A stretch of 64,000 bases of DNA from Paenibacillus_AB hodogayensis (GCF_039536325.1 NZ_BAAAYO010000012.1:153582-217581), one strand, 5' to 3'; counted from the first letter of the stretch, positions 51,398 through 61,307 are shown. Notes: generated by a model not told the origin, from the letters alone. A program made the numbers and translations.

Positions 51398-52495
51398 TCA
51401 GTCTATCTCTTCCCACCAGTTGGAGGATGGGAATTCCTTCGTACCTATTGTTACGATTTCCCCTATTTTGGGTGTTGCCAGTGCCAGATCCCGTTGATCG
51501 GCTGCTTGTTTCACTCGCTCAATAGGATCTGTCCAGCTGTGTAACGCTAATGTGAAAGCCCCCCAATGAATGGGGATCATCCGTTGACCTTGTACGTCGA
51601 GGTTTGCCTGCACGGCTTCTTCGGGAGTCATATGAATATTGGCCCATCTATCATCATATTGGCCCGATTCGATGAGCGCGAGGTCAAACGGTCCATATTG
51701 ATCGCCGATAGCTTTAAAATGAGGTCCATACCCGCTGTCCCCGCTAAAATAGATCTTCGAGTTTTCACTAAGAATAACCCAAGAGCTCCACAACGTACTT
51801 CCGCTATTGCCGCCCCGGCCGGAGAAATGTCTTGCCGGCGTACTAACTACCGTTAGTCCCTGAAACGAATGCTCATCCCACCAGTCTTGCTCCTGAATAC
51901 GATCCGGATCTACGCCCCATTTCGTCAGATGTCCCGCAACGCCTAACGGGACTATAAATTGCTTTACTTTTCCTTTCAGCTTTCGAATGGTGCCATAGTC
52001 CAGATGATCATAATGATCATGCGATATAATCACAGCATCAATTTCAGGCAAATCCTTGATCTCGGCCGGCAGCTTCTTGCTGTAGCGCTTGGGACCAAAG
52101 TAAGAGACCGGAGAAGCATACTGCCCGAATACGGGGTCTATCAATAAATGAACCCCATTTACTTTCAGTAATAGTGTCGAATGCCCAAACCATACCACTT
52201 GGTCCTCTGTCTTTTCCTTGAATGCTTTCGCATCAAAGGGCTCGATCGGGAGACTGCCCTTGGGCCTGCCGCGCGGATTCCCTTTTATCGTTTGTATGAG
52301 AGCCTCGCTTGTGTCCTTTAGACTGTAGTCCATAGGTGTCGGAATAGCATTGCGGAATTTCCCGTCGCTAAATTGCGGCGATTCCTTTATTCTTTTCTGA
52401 CTTTCCGCCGAGCTTTTTCCGCCAAGAGGAGGATAATAGTTTAGTACCAATAAAATCAAGATCACGATTACGGCCAATAAAATGATATATTTCAT
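51398..52495 (-). CDS. Membrane-anchored MBL-fold hydrolase (NAPE-PLD/UlaG-like)
   Basis: A 365-residue protein with an N-terminal membrane anchor (MKYIILLAVIVILILLV) and a metallo-beta-lactamase fold: VWFGHSTLLLKVNG, metal motif SHDHYDHLD, later PIHWGAF. This resembles the NAPE-phospholipase D/UlaG group acting on phosphodiesters or lactones; the substrate is unknown. ATG 52495 gives the anchor; an in-frame GTG at 52519 is an alternative. Confidence 0.82.
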   Translation of the reverse strand: MKYIILLAVIVILILLVLNYYPPLGGKSSAESQKRIKESPQFSDGKFRNAIPTPMDYSLKDTSEALIQTIKGNPRGRPKGSLPIEPFDAKAFKEKTEDQVVWFGHSTLLLKVNGVHLLIDPVFGQYASPVSYFGPKRYSKKLPAEIKDLPEIDAVIISHDHYDHLDYGTIRKLKGKVKQFIVPLGVAGHLTKWGVDPDRIQEQDWWDEHSFQGLTVVSTPARHFSGRGGNSGSTLWSSWVILSENSKIYFSGDSGYGPHFKAIGDQYGPFDLALIESGQYDDRWANIHMTPEEAVQANLDVQGQRMIPIHWGAFTLALHSWTDPIERVKQAADQRDLALATPKIGEIVTIGTKEFPSSNWWEEID

Positions 52496-52554
52496 TCGGT
52501 TTTCTTCACGTCTCCTCACAGCAGATTATTCTCTTCATTATCGAAGCCATTCCT

Positions 52555-52578
52555 CCATTTTAAACGTTAAAGTCCACT
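52555..52578. promoter_or_regulatory. Candidate operator upstream of the MBL gene
   Basis: CATTTTAAACGTTAAAGTCCA matches the segment upstream of the two-component operon (51221-51244) apart from a 4-base difference in the middle. Confidence 0.4.
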
Positions 52579-52878
52579 TTAAGTCAAGCTCTTTTTTGAT
52601 CGGAACGACGACTACGGACATGAAACAAAATCGCCAGGCAGCAGGGGCTGCTCCAGAAACTCCCCCTTAGCGGAGAGACCCTACTGCAAGCACAATAAGA
52701 ACCGTGGCAAAATGCGCACGGCCCTCAGAACCAGTATTGATTTAGTGTATCGAGACATTTTATAATCATAATAACTATTCACAAAGCAGCAATAGTTTCA
52801 ACAATAAAAAAGCATTTTTTAAATGAAAATCAGTTGATTTTATCAATAATGCCTTAATTTTTAAAGGAGGTTTTATCT
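52579..52878. other. AT-rich intergenic region before the Lrp gene
   Basis: A GC-rich patch (52635-52690) and then an AT-rich stretch to the AAAGGAGG ribosome site of the Lrp gene. No gene, repeat or terminator was recognised. Confidence 0.4.
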
Positions 52879-53334
52879 ATGGATCAGATTGACCTGAATA
52901 TCCTGTACCATCTTCAACACCAAGCGCGAATTTCCATGACGGAGCTTGGCAAGTGCGTCGGCCTGTCACAACCGGCTGTTACGGAAAGAGTAAAACGAAT
53001 GGAAGAAAAGGGCGTAATCGAACAATATCGTACGATTGTTTCTCCCGAAAAAATCGGAAAACATGCCGCAGCCTACATGCTGTTTCATACAAGAGACTGT
53101 GACGGGTTTATTGATTTTTGCCGCTCCTCCCCTGAAGTGATCGAATGTCACCGCATAAGCGGAGAATACAATTATATGTTGAAGGTCATTACGGATTCCA
53201 TAAAGTCGCTAGAAATGTTCGGAAACCAATGCAACAAATATGGAACTTATACGATTCTAATCGTGATGTCTTCGCCTATTGATCATAAATTTTTCATTTC
53301 CGGGGATGGAAGTTCTCTAGCCGATTCGCATTAG
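52879..53334 (+). CDS. Lrp/AsnC-family transcriptional regulator
   Basis: A 151-residue regulator: N-terminal HTH (MDQIDLNILYHLQHQARIS, CVGLSQPAVTERVKRM) and C-terminal RAM ligand domain (CHRISGEYNYMLKVI). Such proteins sense amino acids. Start ATG with strong AAAGGAGG. It converges on the MFS gene (13-base gap), which it may regulate, although the divergent orientation usual for that is absent. Confidence 0.9.
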   Translation: MDQIDLNILYHLQHQARISMTELGKCVGLSQPAVTERVKRMEEKGVIEQYRTIVSPEKIGKHAAAYMLFHTRDCDGFIDFCRSSPEVIECHRISGEYNYMLKVITDSIKSLEMFGNQCNKYGTYTILIVMSSPIDHKFFISGDGSSLADSH

Positions 53335-53346
53335 AATGCAACTGCT

Positions 53347-54558
53347 TCAGCGTTCCGCGGTTCGAAATCCATGCTCTCGGGCACGCCCTGTGACGAGTAG
53401 AGCAAGCAGCAGAAGCAGGAGCACTACCCATGGGAAGTTCCGGATCCCAAGTGTTTCGAGAAGGATGCCGCCGAGTATACCGCCAACACCGATGGCCATG
53501 TTCCAAACTGTTACCAGCATCGACTGGGCTACATCCGCATTTTCGCCAGCCGTTTCGGCGACCGCTGTTTGAAGGATGGTCCCGGCCCCTCCAAACGTCA
53601 GCCCCCACAACGCAATGCTGAAATAGACGATTACAGGTTGATCGCTGCCGATACCCAGCAGTACAGAGCCTACGGCGAAACCGGTTAAGCTTAATAAGGT
53701 GAGCACTCGTAACCAACGGTCGATCAACAGGCCAATTGCCCAAATGCCAACGACGGAAGCTACGCCGAAGAGAAGCAGTATCAAGTCCACTCGCCCGGAG
53801 AGCCCTGCCCTCGCAAGGAACGGCGCAATATAGGTATAGAGAACGTTATGCGCCAGTACCCATAACAACACGACCCAGAGAACGGATCGTACACCAGGCA
53901 TAATGAAAACCTTTCGAAGGGAAAGTCGCTTTTCGGCAGCTTGCCCCGGAAAATTCGGGACCCCCTTGAATACCCAAACGATGAGCAGCAGCGACAGCAA
54001 AGAGACGATCCCAAAAACAAGTCTCCACCCTATGAACCCCCCGATAAAGGTTCCGACAGGGACACCAAGCAGAAGCCCGAGCGGAGAACCGATCATCGCG
54101 ACCGCCAACGCCCGCCCTTTCAAAGATTCGTGCACCATGCGACGCGCATAGCCTGCGGTTATCCCCCATACAACGCCTCCGGCTACGCCCGCGAAGAAAC
54201 GGGCAACCAATGTCAGACTATAATTGGAAGATATGCTTGTAATCGTGTTGAATACAAAAAAAACAAGCAGGCACATCAACAGCAATGGCCGTCTTTGCCA
54301 CCCGCGTGTAGCCGTGATTAACGGGATTGCGGCCAAGGTCGAGCCAAGGGCGTATAAGGTGGTAAGTTGGCCGGAGAAAGCTTCCGAAATTCCGAGCCCC
54401 TCGCTGATCTGAGGCAATAATCCCGCTGGAAGCGTTTCGGTTAAGATACAAATAAACCCGGCCATCGCCAAAGCGAGTAATCTCCCCCATGGAAGACGAT
54501 CGGAGGAAGCATGGCTCGCGGCACTCTTCGGGGCTGAAGCTGCGTTTCGGTTCATCAT
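53347..54558 (-). CDS. MFS exporter, DHA1/arabinose-efflux-like
   Basis: A 403-residue, 12-helix major facilitator. Motif FICILTETLPAGLLPQI is characteristic of the DHA1 efflux group that includes Cmx-type drug and sugar exporters, and the motif A-like GWQRRPLLL follows helix 2. Substrate cannot be predicted. It ends convergently with the Lrp gene. Confidence 0.88.
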   Translation of the reverse strand: MMNRNAASAPKSAASHASSDRLPWGRLLALAMAGFICILTETLPAGLLPQISEGLGISEAFSGQLTTLYALGSTLAAIPLITATRGWQRRPLLLMCLLVFFVFNTITSISSNYSLTLVARFFAGVAGGVVWGITAGYARRMVHESLKGRALAVAMIGSPLGLLLGVPVGTFIGGFIGWRLVFGIVSLLSLLLIVWVFKGVPNFPGQAAEKRLSLRKVFIMPGVRSVLWVVLLWVLAHNVLYTYIAPFLARAGLSGRVDLILLLFGVASVVGIWAIGLLIDRWLRVLTLLSLTGFAVGSVLLGIGSDQPVIVYFSIALWGLTFGGAGTILQTAVAETAGENADVAQSMLVTVWNMAIGVGGILGGILLETLGIRNFPWVVLLLLLLALLVTGRAREHGFRTAER

Positions 54559-54755
54559 GTTAGCACCTCTACTCCATCATTTCTAGATCTATGCCCAGCG
54601 AGCGCTCGCTTCATGATGTATAGTTTACAGGATAAAATCAAGATTTTGCATACATAGTTAACGGTATTTTTATCGTTTTGACTTAAATACCAATTTGTTT
54701 TTTGACATATTCCTATAATTTAAAAAACCTCAAGAATGCAGCGTTAAACGTCAAA

Positions 54756-54798
54756 AACCAAGGAGCTAAGCAACATCAAGTCGCTTAGCTCCTTGGTT
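54756..54798 (-). terminator. Terminator of the M13 peptidase gene
   Basis: A 16-bp perfect stem AACCAAGGAGCTAAGC/GCTTAGCTCCTTGGTT with an 11-base loop, followed by TTTTTG on the minus strand. Confidence 0.95.
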
Positions 54799-54802
54799 TC
54801 TT

Positions 54803-57124
54803 TTACCAAAGACTGACTCTGTCTTCCGGAGCAATGTACATCGCATCGCCCTCTTTGACACCAAATGTGGAGTAGAATTCATCCGTATTGGCAATACCTG
54901 CATTTACTCTAATTTTATTTGGCGCATGATGGTCGATTAACAAAAGCAACTGTTCCATTTCAGGGCGAGTTTTCTGTCTCCAAATCATTGCCCACGATTT
55001 ATAGAACTCCTCCAGATTGGTATCCGGCAATTGCTTTGTCGCTTCTAACGCAACGGTCAGTCCGCCAATGTCTGCAATATTTTCGGTTACGGTCATTTGA
55101 CCGTTGAGTTTTTGGCCCAAATATTCCACTTTATTATAATGAGCAATAAAAGCCTGGGCTTTTTCCTCGTATTTCTTAAAATCTGCTTCTGTCCACCAAT
55201 TGACCATATTGCCAACCTCATCGTACTTCGCGCCGTTCGGATCAAACGCATGAGAGATTTCGTGGGCAATAATGGCACCTATGCCGCCATAATTCTGACT
55301 TGCGCTTTGATTTTTATCGTAAAACGGCGCCTGTAGCGATGCAGCAGGGAATGTGATCGTGTTGTTCAGCGGTTGATAGGTCATATTTGCCGTATTGGCA
55401 GTCATTCTCCACTCGTCTCGATCAACTTTCATATCCACTTGTGCAAATTTATTTTTAGTAAGGATCTCCTGCAAACGTTTATTATTTTCATATAACGACT
55501 TATTTTCATCCACTTTCAGCTTCGAATATATCGTATCCAGCTTGTCCGGATAACCTACGTGTACTTTCATCGCATCCAGCTTTTTGATGGCTTCTTTTTT
55601 GGTGGTCTCGGACATCCAGTCATTGTTGCGGAGTTTGGCTTTGTAGATGTCGATCATGTTATACACCATGTCCGTAACATCCTTCCTTGCTTCCGTTCCA
55701 AAGTATTTCTCTGCATAATAGTTCCCGGCGACGTGGCCGAAAGCATTATTTACGATATTGTATACCGTGTCTTCCGTAGGTATCGTTTTTTCTTGACCAT
55801 ACATCGCTCTTTTCAATTGCGTCGATTTGTCTACAAATTCATCGGACAGCATCGATGCGGATTTTAATACAAAGTTGGCATAGGTCCAACTTTTTATGAT
55901 GCCCCAATTTTCTTCGTTTACAATCTTATCGAAATTTTCAAAGTATTTCACGGTAATTACGGACATACTTTGGGGCGTTTTGCCGGCAACATCTACGATT
56001 AACTTTTCGAGATCCATATTTTTGCTGTATGCTTTTAGTTCAGCGATTGTCCTTGGATTGAATAGTATTGCAATATCTGACGTTTCTGCAGAGCTTGGAT
56101 AATACTTCGCAAGCTCCTTCTCGAATTCTAAAGCTTCACTAGCAATTCGATTTGCTTCATCCTTGGTTTCCCCGGCCATTGCCAAAAGATCCGCTATTAC
56201 ATTTTTATGCATATCCAAAACCGTTTGGCTTTGAGGATTTTCGGGCGAATAATAGCTCACATCCGGCAACGCAGGAGCAGGAGAAGAAAGATATAGCGCA
56301 TTTTTCGTTGCATCCTTCATATCGGATAAAAAGTCAAACGACACGGGTAAAGCAAACCCTCTGTAATAAAGATCTTTTTGGTTTTTGGCAAACTCCGCCA
56401 AACTGTTAATCGATTTCAATTTTTCTACATCGGACCTGATTGCCTCTGCTCCATCTTTGCCCAGCTTTTCTCGATCGGCAGCAAGCTTATAAAATGTAAC
56501 CATGTTGCCGATTTCGTCATCGATTTTGCCGCGACCTTCGCTTGCCATGGCAGCAAAATCCTTTGACAACAGCTTTCTTACCTCAGCATCATTGTCCATC
56601 AGACCGCCGACTATTAGCTTATCTTCGGGCAATTCCGTTGATTCAAACCACTTCGCATTAACGGCTTCGTAAAAATCGTCTTGTAGTCTCGCCTGCCTGG
56701 GGGCAAGGGTAACCTGGCGCAGCGATTGGTTCCATCCGACCTGATAGCCTACCGTCTCAGCGACAAAGCGGAGCGGCACATAGGTGACATTCCGGATGAG
56801 CTTTGGCGCTACTTCCAGTGTGACTGCTTTGCCGTTTGCCGTGGCATTCGTGCTGCCAACTTGAAGGGACAAGGAGAAGCCTTCTTTGGCGCCGCTGACG
56901 GTTTGGGTCGCTCCATCCCAATTCAATTGGACATCCAGCTTCTCCAGAACCTGACGCATCGGAACGAGTGTCACCCCGTTTTCCAAGATCGGTTCGGACT
57001 CGCTGAACTGGATTTTCTTTCCATTCAGCCATATGGATAAGGCATGCTCTGCTGCGTGAACGGAAGAAGAAAATATAGAAGTAAGCAAGAATGCGGAAAG
57101 AACGAAAGCGCTCATTTTTTTCAT
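54803..57124 (-). CDS. Secreted M13-family zinc metallopeptidase with copper-amine-oxidase-like N-terminal repeats
   Basis: The 773-residue precursor has a signal peptide (1-24), copper-amine-oxidase-like repeats (VPMRQVLEKL, VPLRFVAETVGYQ), an M13 N-terminal domain and a catalytic domain with HEISH (621-625), the third zinc ligand Glu681 and Asp685 in ENIAD, and the family C-terminus ending in Trp. M13 enzymes (PepO, neprilysin) cut small peptides. The wall-type N-terminus suggests it is held at the surface. Monocistronic. Confidence 0.93.
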   Translation of the reverse strand: MKKMSAFVLSAFLLTSIFSSSVHAAEHALSIWLNGKKIQFSESEPILENGVTLVPMRQVLEKLDVQLNWDGATQTVSGAKEGFSLSLQVGSTNATANGKAVTLEVAPKLIRNVTYVPLRFVAETVGYQVGWNQSLRQVTLAPRQARLQDDFYEAVNAKWFESTELPEDKLIVGGLMDNDAEVRKLLSKDFAAMASEGRGKIDDEIGNMVTFYKLAADREKLGKDGAEAIRSDVEKLKSINSLAEFAKNQKDLYYRGFALPVSFDFLSDMKDATKNALYLSSPAPALPDVSYYSPENPQSQTVLDMHKNVIADLLAMAGETKDEANRIASEALEFEKELAKYYPSSAETSDIAILFNPRTIAELKAYSKNMDLEKLIVDVAGKTPQSMSVITVKYFENFDKIVNEENWGIIKSWTYANFVLKSASMLSDEFVDKSTQLKRAMYGQEKTIPTEDTVYNIVNNAFGHVAGNYYAEKYFGTEARKDVTDMVYNMIDIYKAKLRNNDWMSETTKKEAIKKLDAMKVHVGYPDKLDTIYSKLKVDENKSLYENNKRLQEILTKNKFAQVDMKVDRDEWRMTANTANMTYQPLNNTITFPAASLQAPFYDKNQSASQNYGGIGAIIAHEISHAFDPNGAKYDEVGNMVNWWTEADFKKYEEKAQAFIAHYNKVEYLGQKLNGQMTVTENIADIGGLTVALEATKQLPDTNLEEFYKSWAMIWRQKTRPEMEQLLLLIDHHAPNKIRVNAGIANTDEFYSTFGVKEGDAMYIAPEDRVSLW

Positions 57125-57165
57125 CTGTCTATCAGCTCCTTTTCATGAAACGATCCAGCGGCTGC

Positions 57166-57477
57166 TTAAAGAATGACGGCCGTTCCGCTGACAGCGACCA
57201 TCAGCATGCCTTGACGGACAACTTCGTAATTGATTGCTACACCGATAACGGCATTGGCTCCCATCTGCGATGCTTCCTGTGTCATTTCTTGAAAGGCAGC
57301 CTCTCTTGCTTCCCTTAGCTTGGTTTCATAGGCTTTCGAGCGCCCGCCTACAAGATCGGTAATCGAAGCAAGCAGGTCTCTCCCGACATTAGCACCCATG
57401 ATGACTTCACCGGTTGCAACGCCGATATACTGCCTGACCGGGGAACCTTCAACGATTGCTGTTGTTGTAATAACCAA
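57166..57477 (-). CDS. YbjQ/DUF74 heavy-metal-binding-domain protein, copy 1
   Basis: A 103-residue protein beginning MVITTTAIVEGSP with the family block GANVGRDLLASITDLVGGRS and a C-terminal GANAVIGV. DUF74 proteins form pentamers and are of unknown function. The start is TTG with GGAGGG seven bases upstream. It lies 596 bases from a paralogue with about 90 % identity. Confidence 0.88.
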   Translation of the reverse strand: MVITTTAIVEGSPVRQYIGVATGEVIMGANVGRDLLASITDLVGGRSKAYETKLREAREAAFQEMTQEASQMGANAVIGVAINYEVVRQGMLMVAVSGTAVIL

Positions 57478-57740
57478 AGTATTGCCCTCCTAAACACAAA
57501 TGGATTGGAATTGACTGATGATCTTGCTACGAGTTTGTCCAAAGCCGGCTTGTCCTCGGCCAGCTTGCTTTCTATTCTACGTGCCCTATTGAAACGGAGC
57601 CTAAACGAATCGTTGAACGTAAGATTACCTTTGCTCCCGTCGTTTGGGTTTCTCTTCATGTCGTCGGCCAATTCCAGAAATTGTTGCCCCTTTGCCCCCG
57701 CTCCGTGCTGATGGACACGGATAATGGAGGCATCGGACTA

Positions 57741-58250
57741 AGGAAATGACCAATCGGCTGCTTAGATCATGACGGCCGTTCCGCTGACAGCGACCATCAT
57801 CATGCCTTGACGTACAACCTCGTAATTGACATCTACGCCGATAACCGCATTGGCTCCCATCTGAGATGCTTGCTGCGTCATTTCTTTAAAAGCTGCGTCT
57901 CTTGCTTCCCTTAGCTTGGTTTCGTAAGCCTTGGAACGCCCGCCTACAAGATCGGTAAAGGAAGCAAGCAGATCTCTTCCGACATTAGCCGCCATGATGA
58001 CTTCACCGGTTGCAACACCGATATACTGCCTGACCGGGGAACCTTCAACAATTGCTGTTGTTGTAATAATCAACTGTTTTCCTCCTAATACAACTATATT
58101 GGAATTGATGGATGACCTCCCGAACGAGTTTGTTCTAATCTGCTTGGCCTCGGCCGGCTTACTTCCTATCCTACCAGCCTCATTGAAACGGAGCCTAAAC
58201 AAATCGATGAACATCAGCTTAATTTTGCTCCCGCCGTTTAGGTTCTGTTA
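57741..58250. repeat. Second unit of a ~596-bp tandem duplication spanning the YbjQ gene
   Basis: Similarity to the unit at about 57146-57660 extends past both ends of the gene, with shared GGCTGCTTA on the downstream side and TTGAAACGGAGCCTAAAC on the upstream side. The two units have diverged at scattered positions. Confidence 0.8.
57762..58073 (-). CDS. YbjQ/DUF74 heavy-metal-binding-domain protein, copy 2
   Basis: A 103-residue paralogue of the downstream gene with identical length, start and ribosome site (TTG start with AGGAGG seven bases upstream). Differences are mostly conservative, such as AANVGRD for GANVGRD. The ORF opens further upstream, but the longer form has no ribosome site. 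Confidence 0.88.
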   Translation of the reverse strand: MIITTTAIVEGSPVRQYIGVATGEVIMAANVGRDLLASFTDLVGGRSKAYETKLREARDAAFKEMTQQASQMGANAVIGVDVNYEVVRQGMMMVAVSGTAVMI

Positions 58251-58285
58251 ATGTGGGTATGCTACTATCGAAATGGGTGAAACTT

Positions 58286-59020
58286 ATGACAAATCTATCC
58301 GATATTAAAATCGCAATCGTCGACGACGAGCCTTCGATTGTCACAATGCTGCAAATGGTGCTTCGCAGGGAAGGGTTCCATCAGCTGTACGCGGCTTCCA
58401 CCTGTGCAGAAGCACTTGACTTAGCGACGCGCATATCCCCCGATATCGTCCTGCTCGACATTACGCTCCCCGACGGCAGCGGACTGGAGCTCTGCTCCAA
58501 GCTCCGCGAATACGGGAATCCGCATATATTGTTTTTGACTGCCAAAGCTTCCGATCTCGATGTCCTGCGCGGCTTCGCCATGGGCGGGGACGATTATATC
58601 ACGAAGCCCTTCAATCCCCTCGAGGTGGCCGCAAGAATTCAGGCGCGCATTCGCCGTCTGGAGCCGGAAGCCCCTGCAACCAGTCCGGTGAAGCGGCCCG
58701 ATTCAGGCGTTTACCGATTTGGCCGCTTCACCGTCAACGAGGCGGAGGGCGAGCTGATTGTGGAGGGGCAGCCCGTTCCTTGCCCCGCGCAAGTTTTCCA
58801 ACTGCTGCTGCATTTCTGTAAGTTTCCGGGGATTGTATTTTCCAAAACACAACTCTACGACAAGGTTTGGGGAATTAACGGACAGGGCGACGACTCGACC
58901 GTGATGGTGCATATCCGTCGCATCCGCGAGCGGATCGAGATCGATCCCGGCAATCCGAAGCTACTGCTGACCGTACGGGGGCTCGGCTACAAGCTGGTGA
59001 AGGAGCCGCAGGAGCAATGA
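58286..59020 (+). CDS. OmpR-family response regulator, 244 aa
   Basis: Receiver (IVDDEPS, phospho-Asp in IVLLDITLPDGSG, TKPFNPLE) and C-terminal winged helix ending in LTVRGLGYKLV. The ATG at 58286 with GGGTGA upstream precedes the receiver; the longer frame is not used. Its stop overlaps the kinase start. Confidence 0.9.
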   Translation: MTNLSDIKIAIVDDEPSIVTMLQMVLRREGFHQLYAASTCAEALDLATRISPDIVLLDITLPDGSGLELCSKLREYGNPHILFLTAKASDLDVLRGFAMGGDDYITKPFNPLEVAARIQARIRRLEPEAPATSPVKRPDSGVYRFGRFTVNEAEGELIVEGQPVPCPAQVFQLLLHFCKFPGIVFSKTQLYDKVWGINGQGDDSTVMVHIRRIRERIEIDPGNPKLLLTVRGLGYKLVKEPQEQ

Positions 59021-60756
59021 AGATCCAACAGCGCATGGCATTCCACTTCACTTATCAATTGATCTTCTACGCCCTGGTGATTGTGGCCATTACTCTAATC
59101 GCCTGCGTCATATTTTTTCAAAACATGACGAACAATGAGATACGCCGGAACTTTCCGGTTGGCGTCCTGCAACAGATCGCTCAAGAAGCTCTTTACAAAG
59201 ACGGGGCGATAAAGATCTCCCCCGAGTGGGACAAGCTTATCGAGGAGAAAGGGATGTGGCTGCAGGTTGTCCGGGCAGAAGGAGAGGTGATCTACGCCGT
59301 CAATACAACTCCGCCTCATGCGCTGCCAACCTCCTACTCCATCGCTCAACTGCTCGATATTCAAGAGACACGAACGCTCGGGACGTATGCCGTACACACT
59401 CAGCTGAATTTTTCTTTCCAGGAGCCGCTTCTGTATATGCTGGGTTACCCAAATGCTAACCTTGACCAGCTCGTAGCCTGGTTCGACGCTTATGAACAGT
59501 ATGGAATTGTGCGTAGCGAAGCGGTTCCCCTCTTGGAGCAGAGGCTACGCGAAACCGGCAGCTATCTGCAGGTGATCGATTCCGCGAGCCGTATCATTCA
59601 AGGCATCGGCGATGGAGCATTCGTGCAGAATGCGTTTCGACCGTTGGATATCCTGGCAATCCAGCAATCGCCTGCCAACTATGACACGAATATTGTCACC
59701 CATCGGGACAAGCTGAGTGGAATGACCTGGATCCTCTATTCGTCCCATCCAGCGGGAGCTCCTCTGAAGCATCCTGTGATGGAATCGGCAACGCGTGGAC
59801 TCATCTGGTTTTCGGTTCTCATCCTGCTCTTAGCGCTGCCGATCTCCATCTGGCACGGCTACCGCTACGGCCAGCCGCTGATTCTGTTCGCAGGCTGGTT
59901 CGAACGTATGGGCCGGGGACAATATGACCAAGTACTTACCGCCAAGGACATGCGCAAGGTATTCCGCCGCAACGGCACGATGCGAATCCGCTATAGGCTC
60001 TATAAGGAAGTCATTCAATCCTTCTATCAGATGGCCCATCAATTGGCTCAAACCGAGAAGGAACGCGAGAGGTTGGAGAAGTCGCAAGCGGAGTGGATGT
60101 CAGGGATTTCTCACGATCTTCGTACACCCCTGTCCACGATTCAAGGCTACGGTTATATGCTGGAGAGCTTGCCTGCGCAATGGAGCCAAGAGGAGATGCG
60201 GATCATGGGATCGACGATCCGGGAAAAAGGGGATTACATGCTGGAGCTGATCTCGGACTTTTCTCTGATTCATCAGCTCAAGCAGGGCGATTCGATCATG
60301 GAGCTTCGGGAGATGGACTTGGTTGAGCTGATCCGCTGCACCGTACTGAAGTACGTCAACGATGCTACGATGTCCGAGTATCAGTTTCTCTACGTCGGGG
60401 CGGAGGGCCCCTTGCTGATCAAGGCGGATGAAACCTGGCTGCAGCGGCTAATGGACAATCTGCTGTCCAACGCCGTGAAGCATAACCCGCCTGGCGTGAT
60501 CGTCACCGTCTCTGTCGGCAGGACGAGCGACAAGGCATGCATCCGAGTCGTCGATAATGGCAAAGGGATGGACGAGGAAACGCTGCATTATTTGTTCAAC
60601 CGCTACTACCGGGGTACGAATACGGAAGAATCAACGAATGGCTCCGGGCTCGGGATGAGCATCGCCAAAACCATCGTGGAAGCGCACGGCGGCGAAATCC
60701 ATGTCCAATCCAAAGTGTGGAAAGGTACGAAAATCGAGATCTTGCTGCCCTGCTGA
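59017..60756 (+). CDS. Membrane sensor histidine kinase, 579 aa
   Basis: Two membrane helices (about 12-35 and 250-275) enclose a large extracytoplasmic sensor of about 215 residues. A HAMP-like linker, SHDLRTPLSTIQGYGYML, NLLSNAVKHNP and GSGLGMSIAKTIVEAHGGEI follow. It overlaps the regulator by ATGA. The ligand of the sensor is unknown. The YbjQ genes are divergent neighbours; no transporter is adjacent. Confidence 0.9.
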   Translation: MKIQQRMAFHFTYQLIFYALVIVAITLIACVIFFQNMTNNEIRRNFPVGVLQQIAQEALYKDGAIKISPEWDKLIEEKGMWLQVVRAEGEVIYAVNTTPPHALPTSYSIAQLLDIQETRTLGTYAVHTQLNFSFQEPLLYMLGYPNANLDQLVAWFDAYEQYGIVRSEAVPLLEQRLRETGSYLQVIDSASRIIQGIGDGAFVQNAFRPLDILAIQQSPANYDTNIVTHRDKLSGMTWILYSSHPAGAPLKHPVMESATRGLIWFSVLILLLALPISIWHGYRYGQPLILFAGWFERMGRGQYDQVLTAKDMRKVFRRNGTMRIRYRLYKEVIQSFYQMAHQLAQTEKERERLEKSQAEWMSGISHDLRTPLSTIQGYGYMLESLPAQWSQEEMRIMGSTIREKGDYMLELISDFSLIHQLKQGDSIMELREMDLVELIRCTVLKYVNDATMSEYQFLYVGAEGPLLIKADETWLQRLMDNLLSNAVKHNPPGVIVTVSVGRTSDKACIRVVDNGKGMDEETLHYLFNRYYRGTNTEESTNGSGLGMSIAKTIVEAHGGEIHVQSKVWKGTKIEILLPC

Positions 60757-60777
60757 GCAAAATCAAATTCTTAATTC

Positions 60778-61266
60778 TTATCTTAAAGCTTGCGCAAACC
60801 CCAATCTCCAAGTCGGAAATACCGGTTCCCAGCCGTACTCCTGCCGTGCTTTGGCATTCGATGCACCACGTTCCCAGTCATTGCTGCCCAACTGAAATTC
60901 GGGCATCGGAGCTTTCAAAGCATCGGCGTAAACGGGCAGCCATTTCGTACCCGGGGCAGGCTCATCGTCTACAATGTTCAACGTACCGGCCGGCCAATCC
61001 AATGCCAGTAAGGCTGCATTCGCCGCATCCTCGACATGCAGGAAAGAGACGACCCCATTCGTTGCCGTGAGCTGGTGATTCCGTATTTTTTCCGCCATAG
61101 CGCCCTTGCTGTCATACCAGGTATCCGGTCCGTACAGCGTACCGTACCGGAGAATGACGTGATTCGGGATTTCGGCAGCAGCCCCTTCCAATGCGACAAT
61201 GCCATCAATTGTCGTTTTCCGTGGTAAAGGCGCCAGGGTATCCAAAAATTCGGAATAATTAGAAGG
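60778..61266 (-). pseudogene. Truncated NAD-dependent epimerase/dehydratase
   Basis: About 160 residues matching the C-terminal half of a sugar-epimerase-like oxidoreductase (PRKTTIDGIVALEGAAAEIP, LRYGTLYGPDTWYDSKG, FLHVEDAANAALLAL, GTLNIVDDEPAPGT). The Rossmann GxxGxxG part is missing and a stop codon (TAG) precedes the remaining frame near 61270, so this is a 5'-deleted remnant and probably not functional. Confidence 0.8.
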
Positions 61267-61307
61267 TTTCTTCGGCTAATGCCGGGAATGCGGTTTTAAA
61301 TCTAAAT

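Noticed and set aside
53347..54558. Regulation of the MFS gene by the adjacent Lrp protein through a shared promoter region
   Set aside because: The two genes are convergent and do not share upstream DNA.
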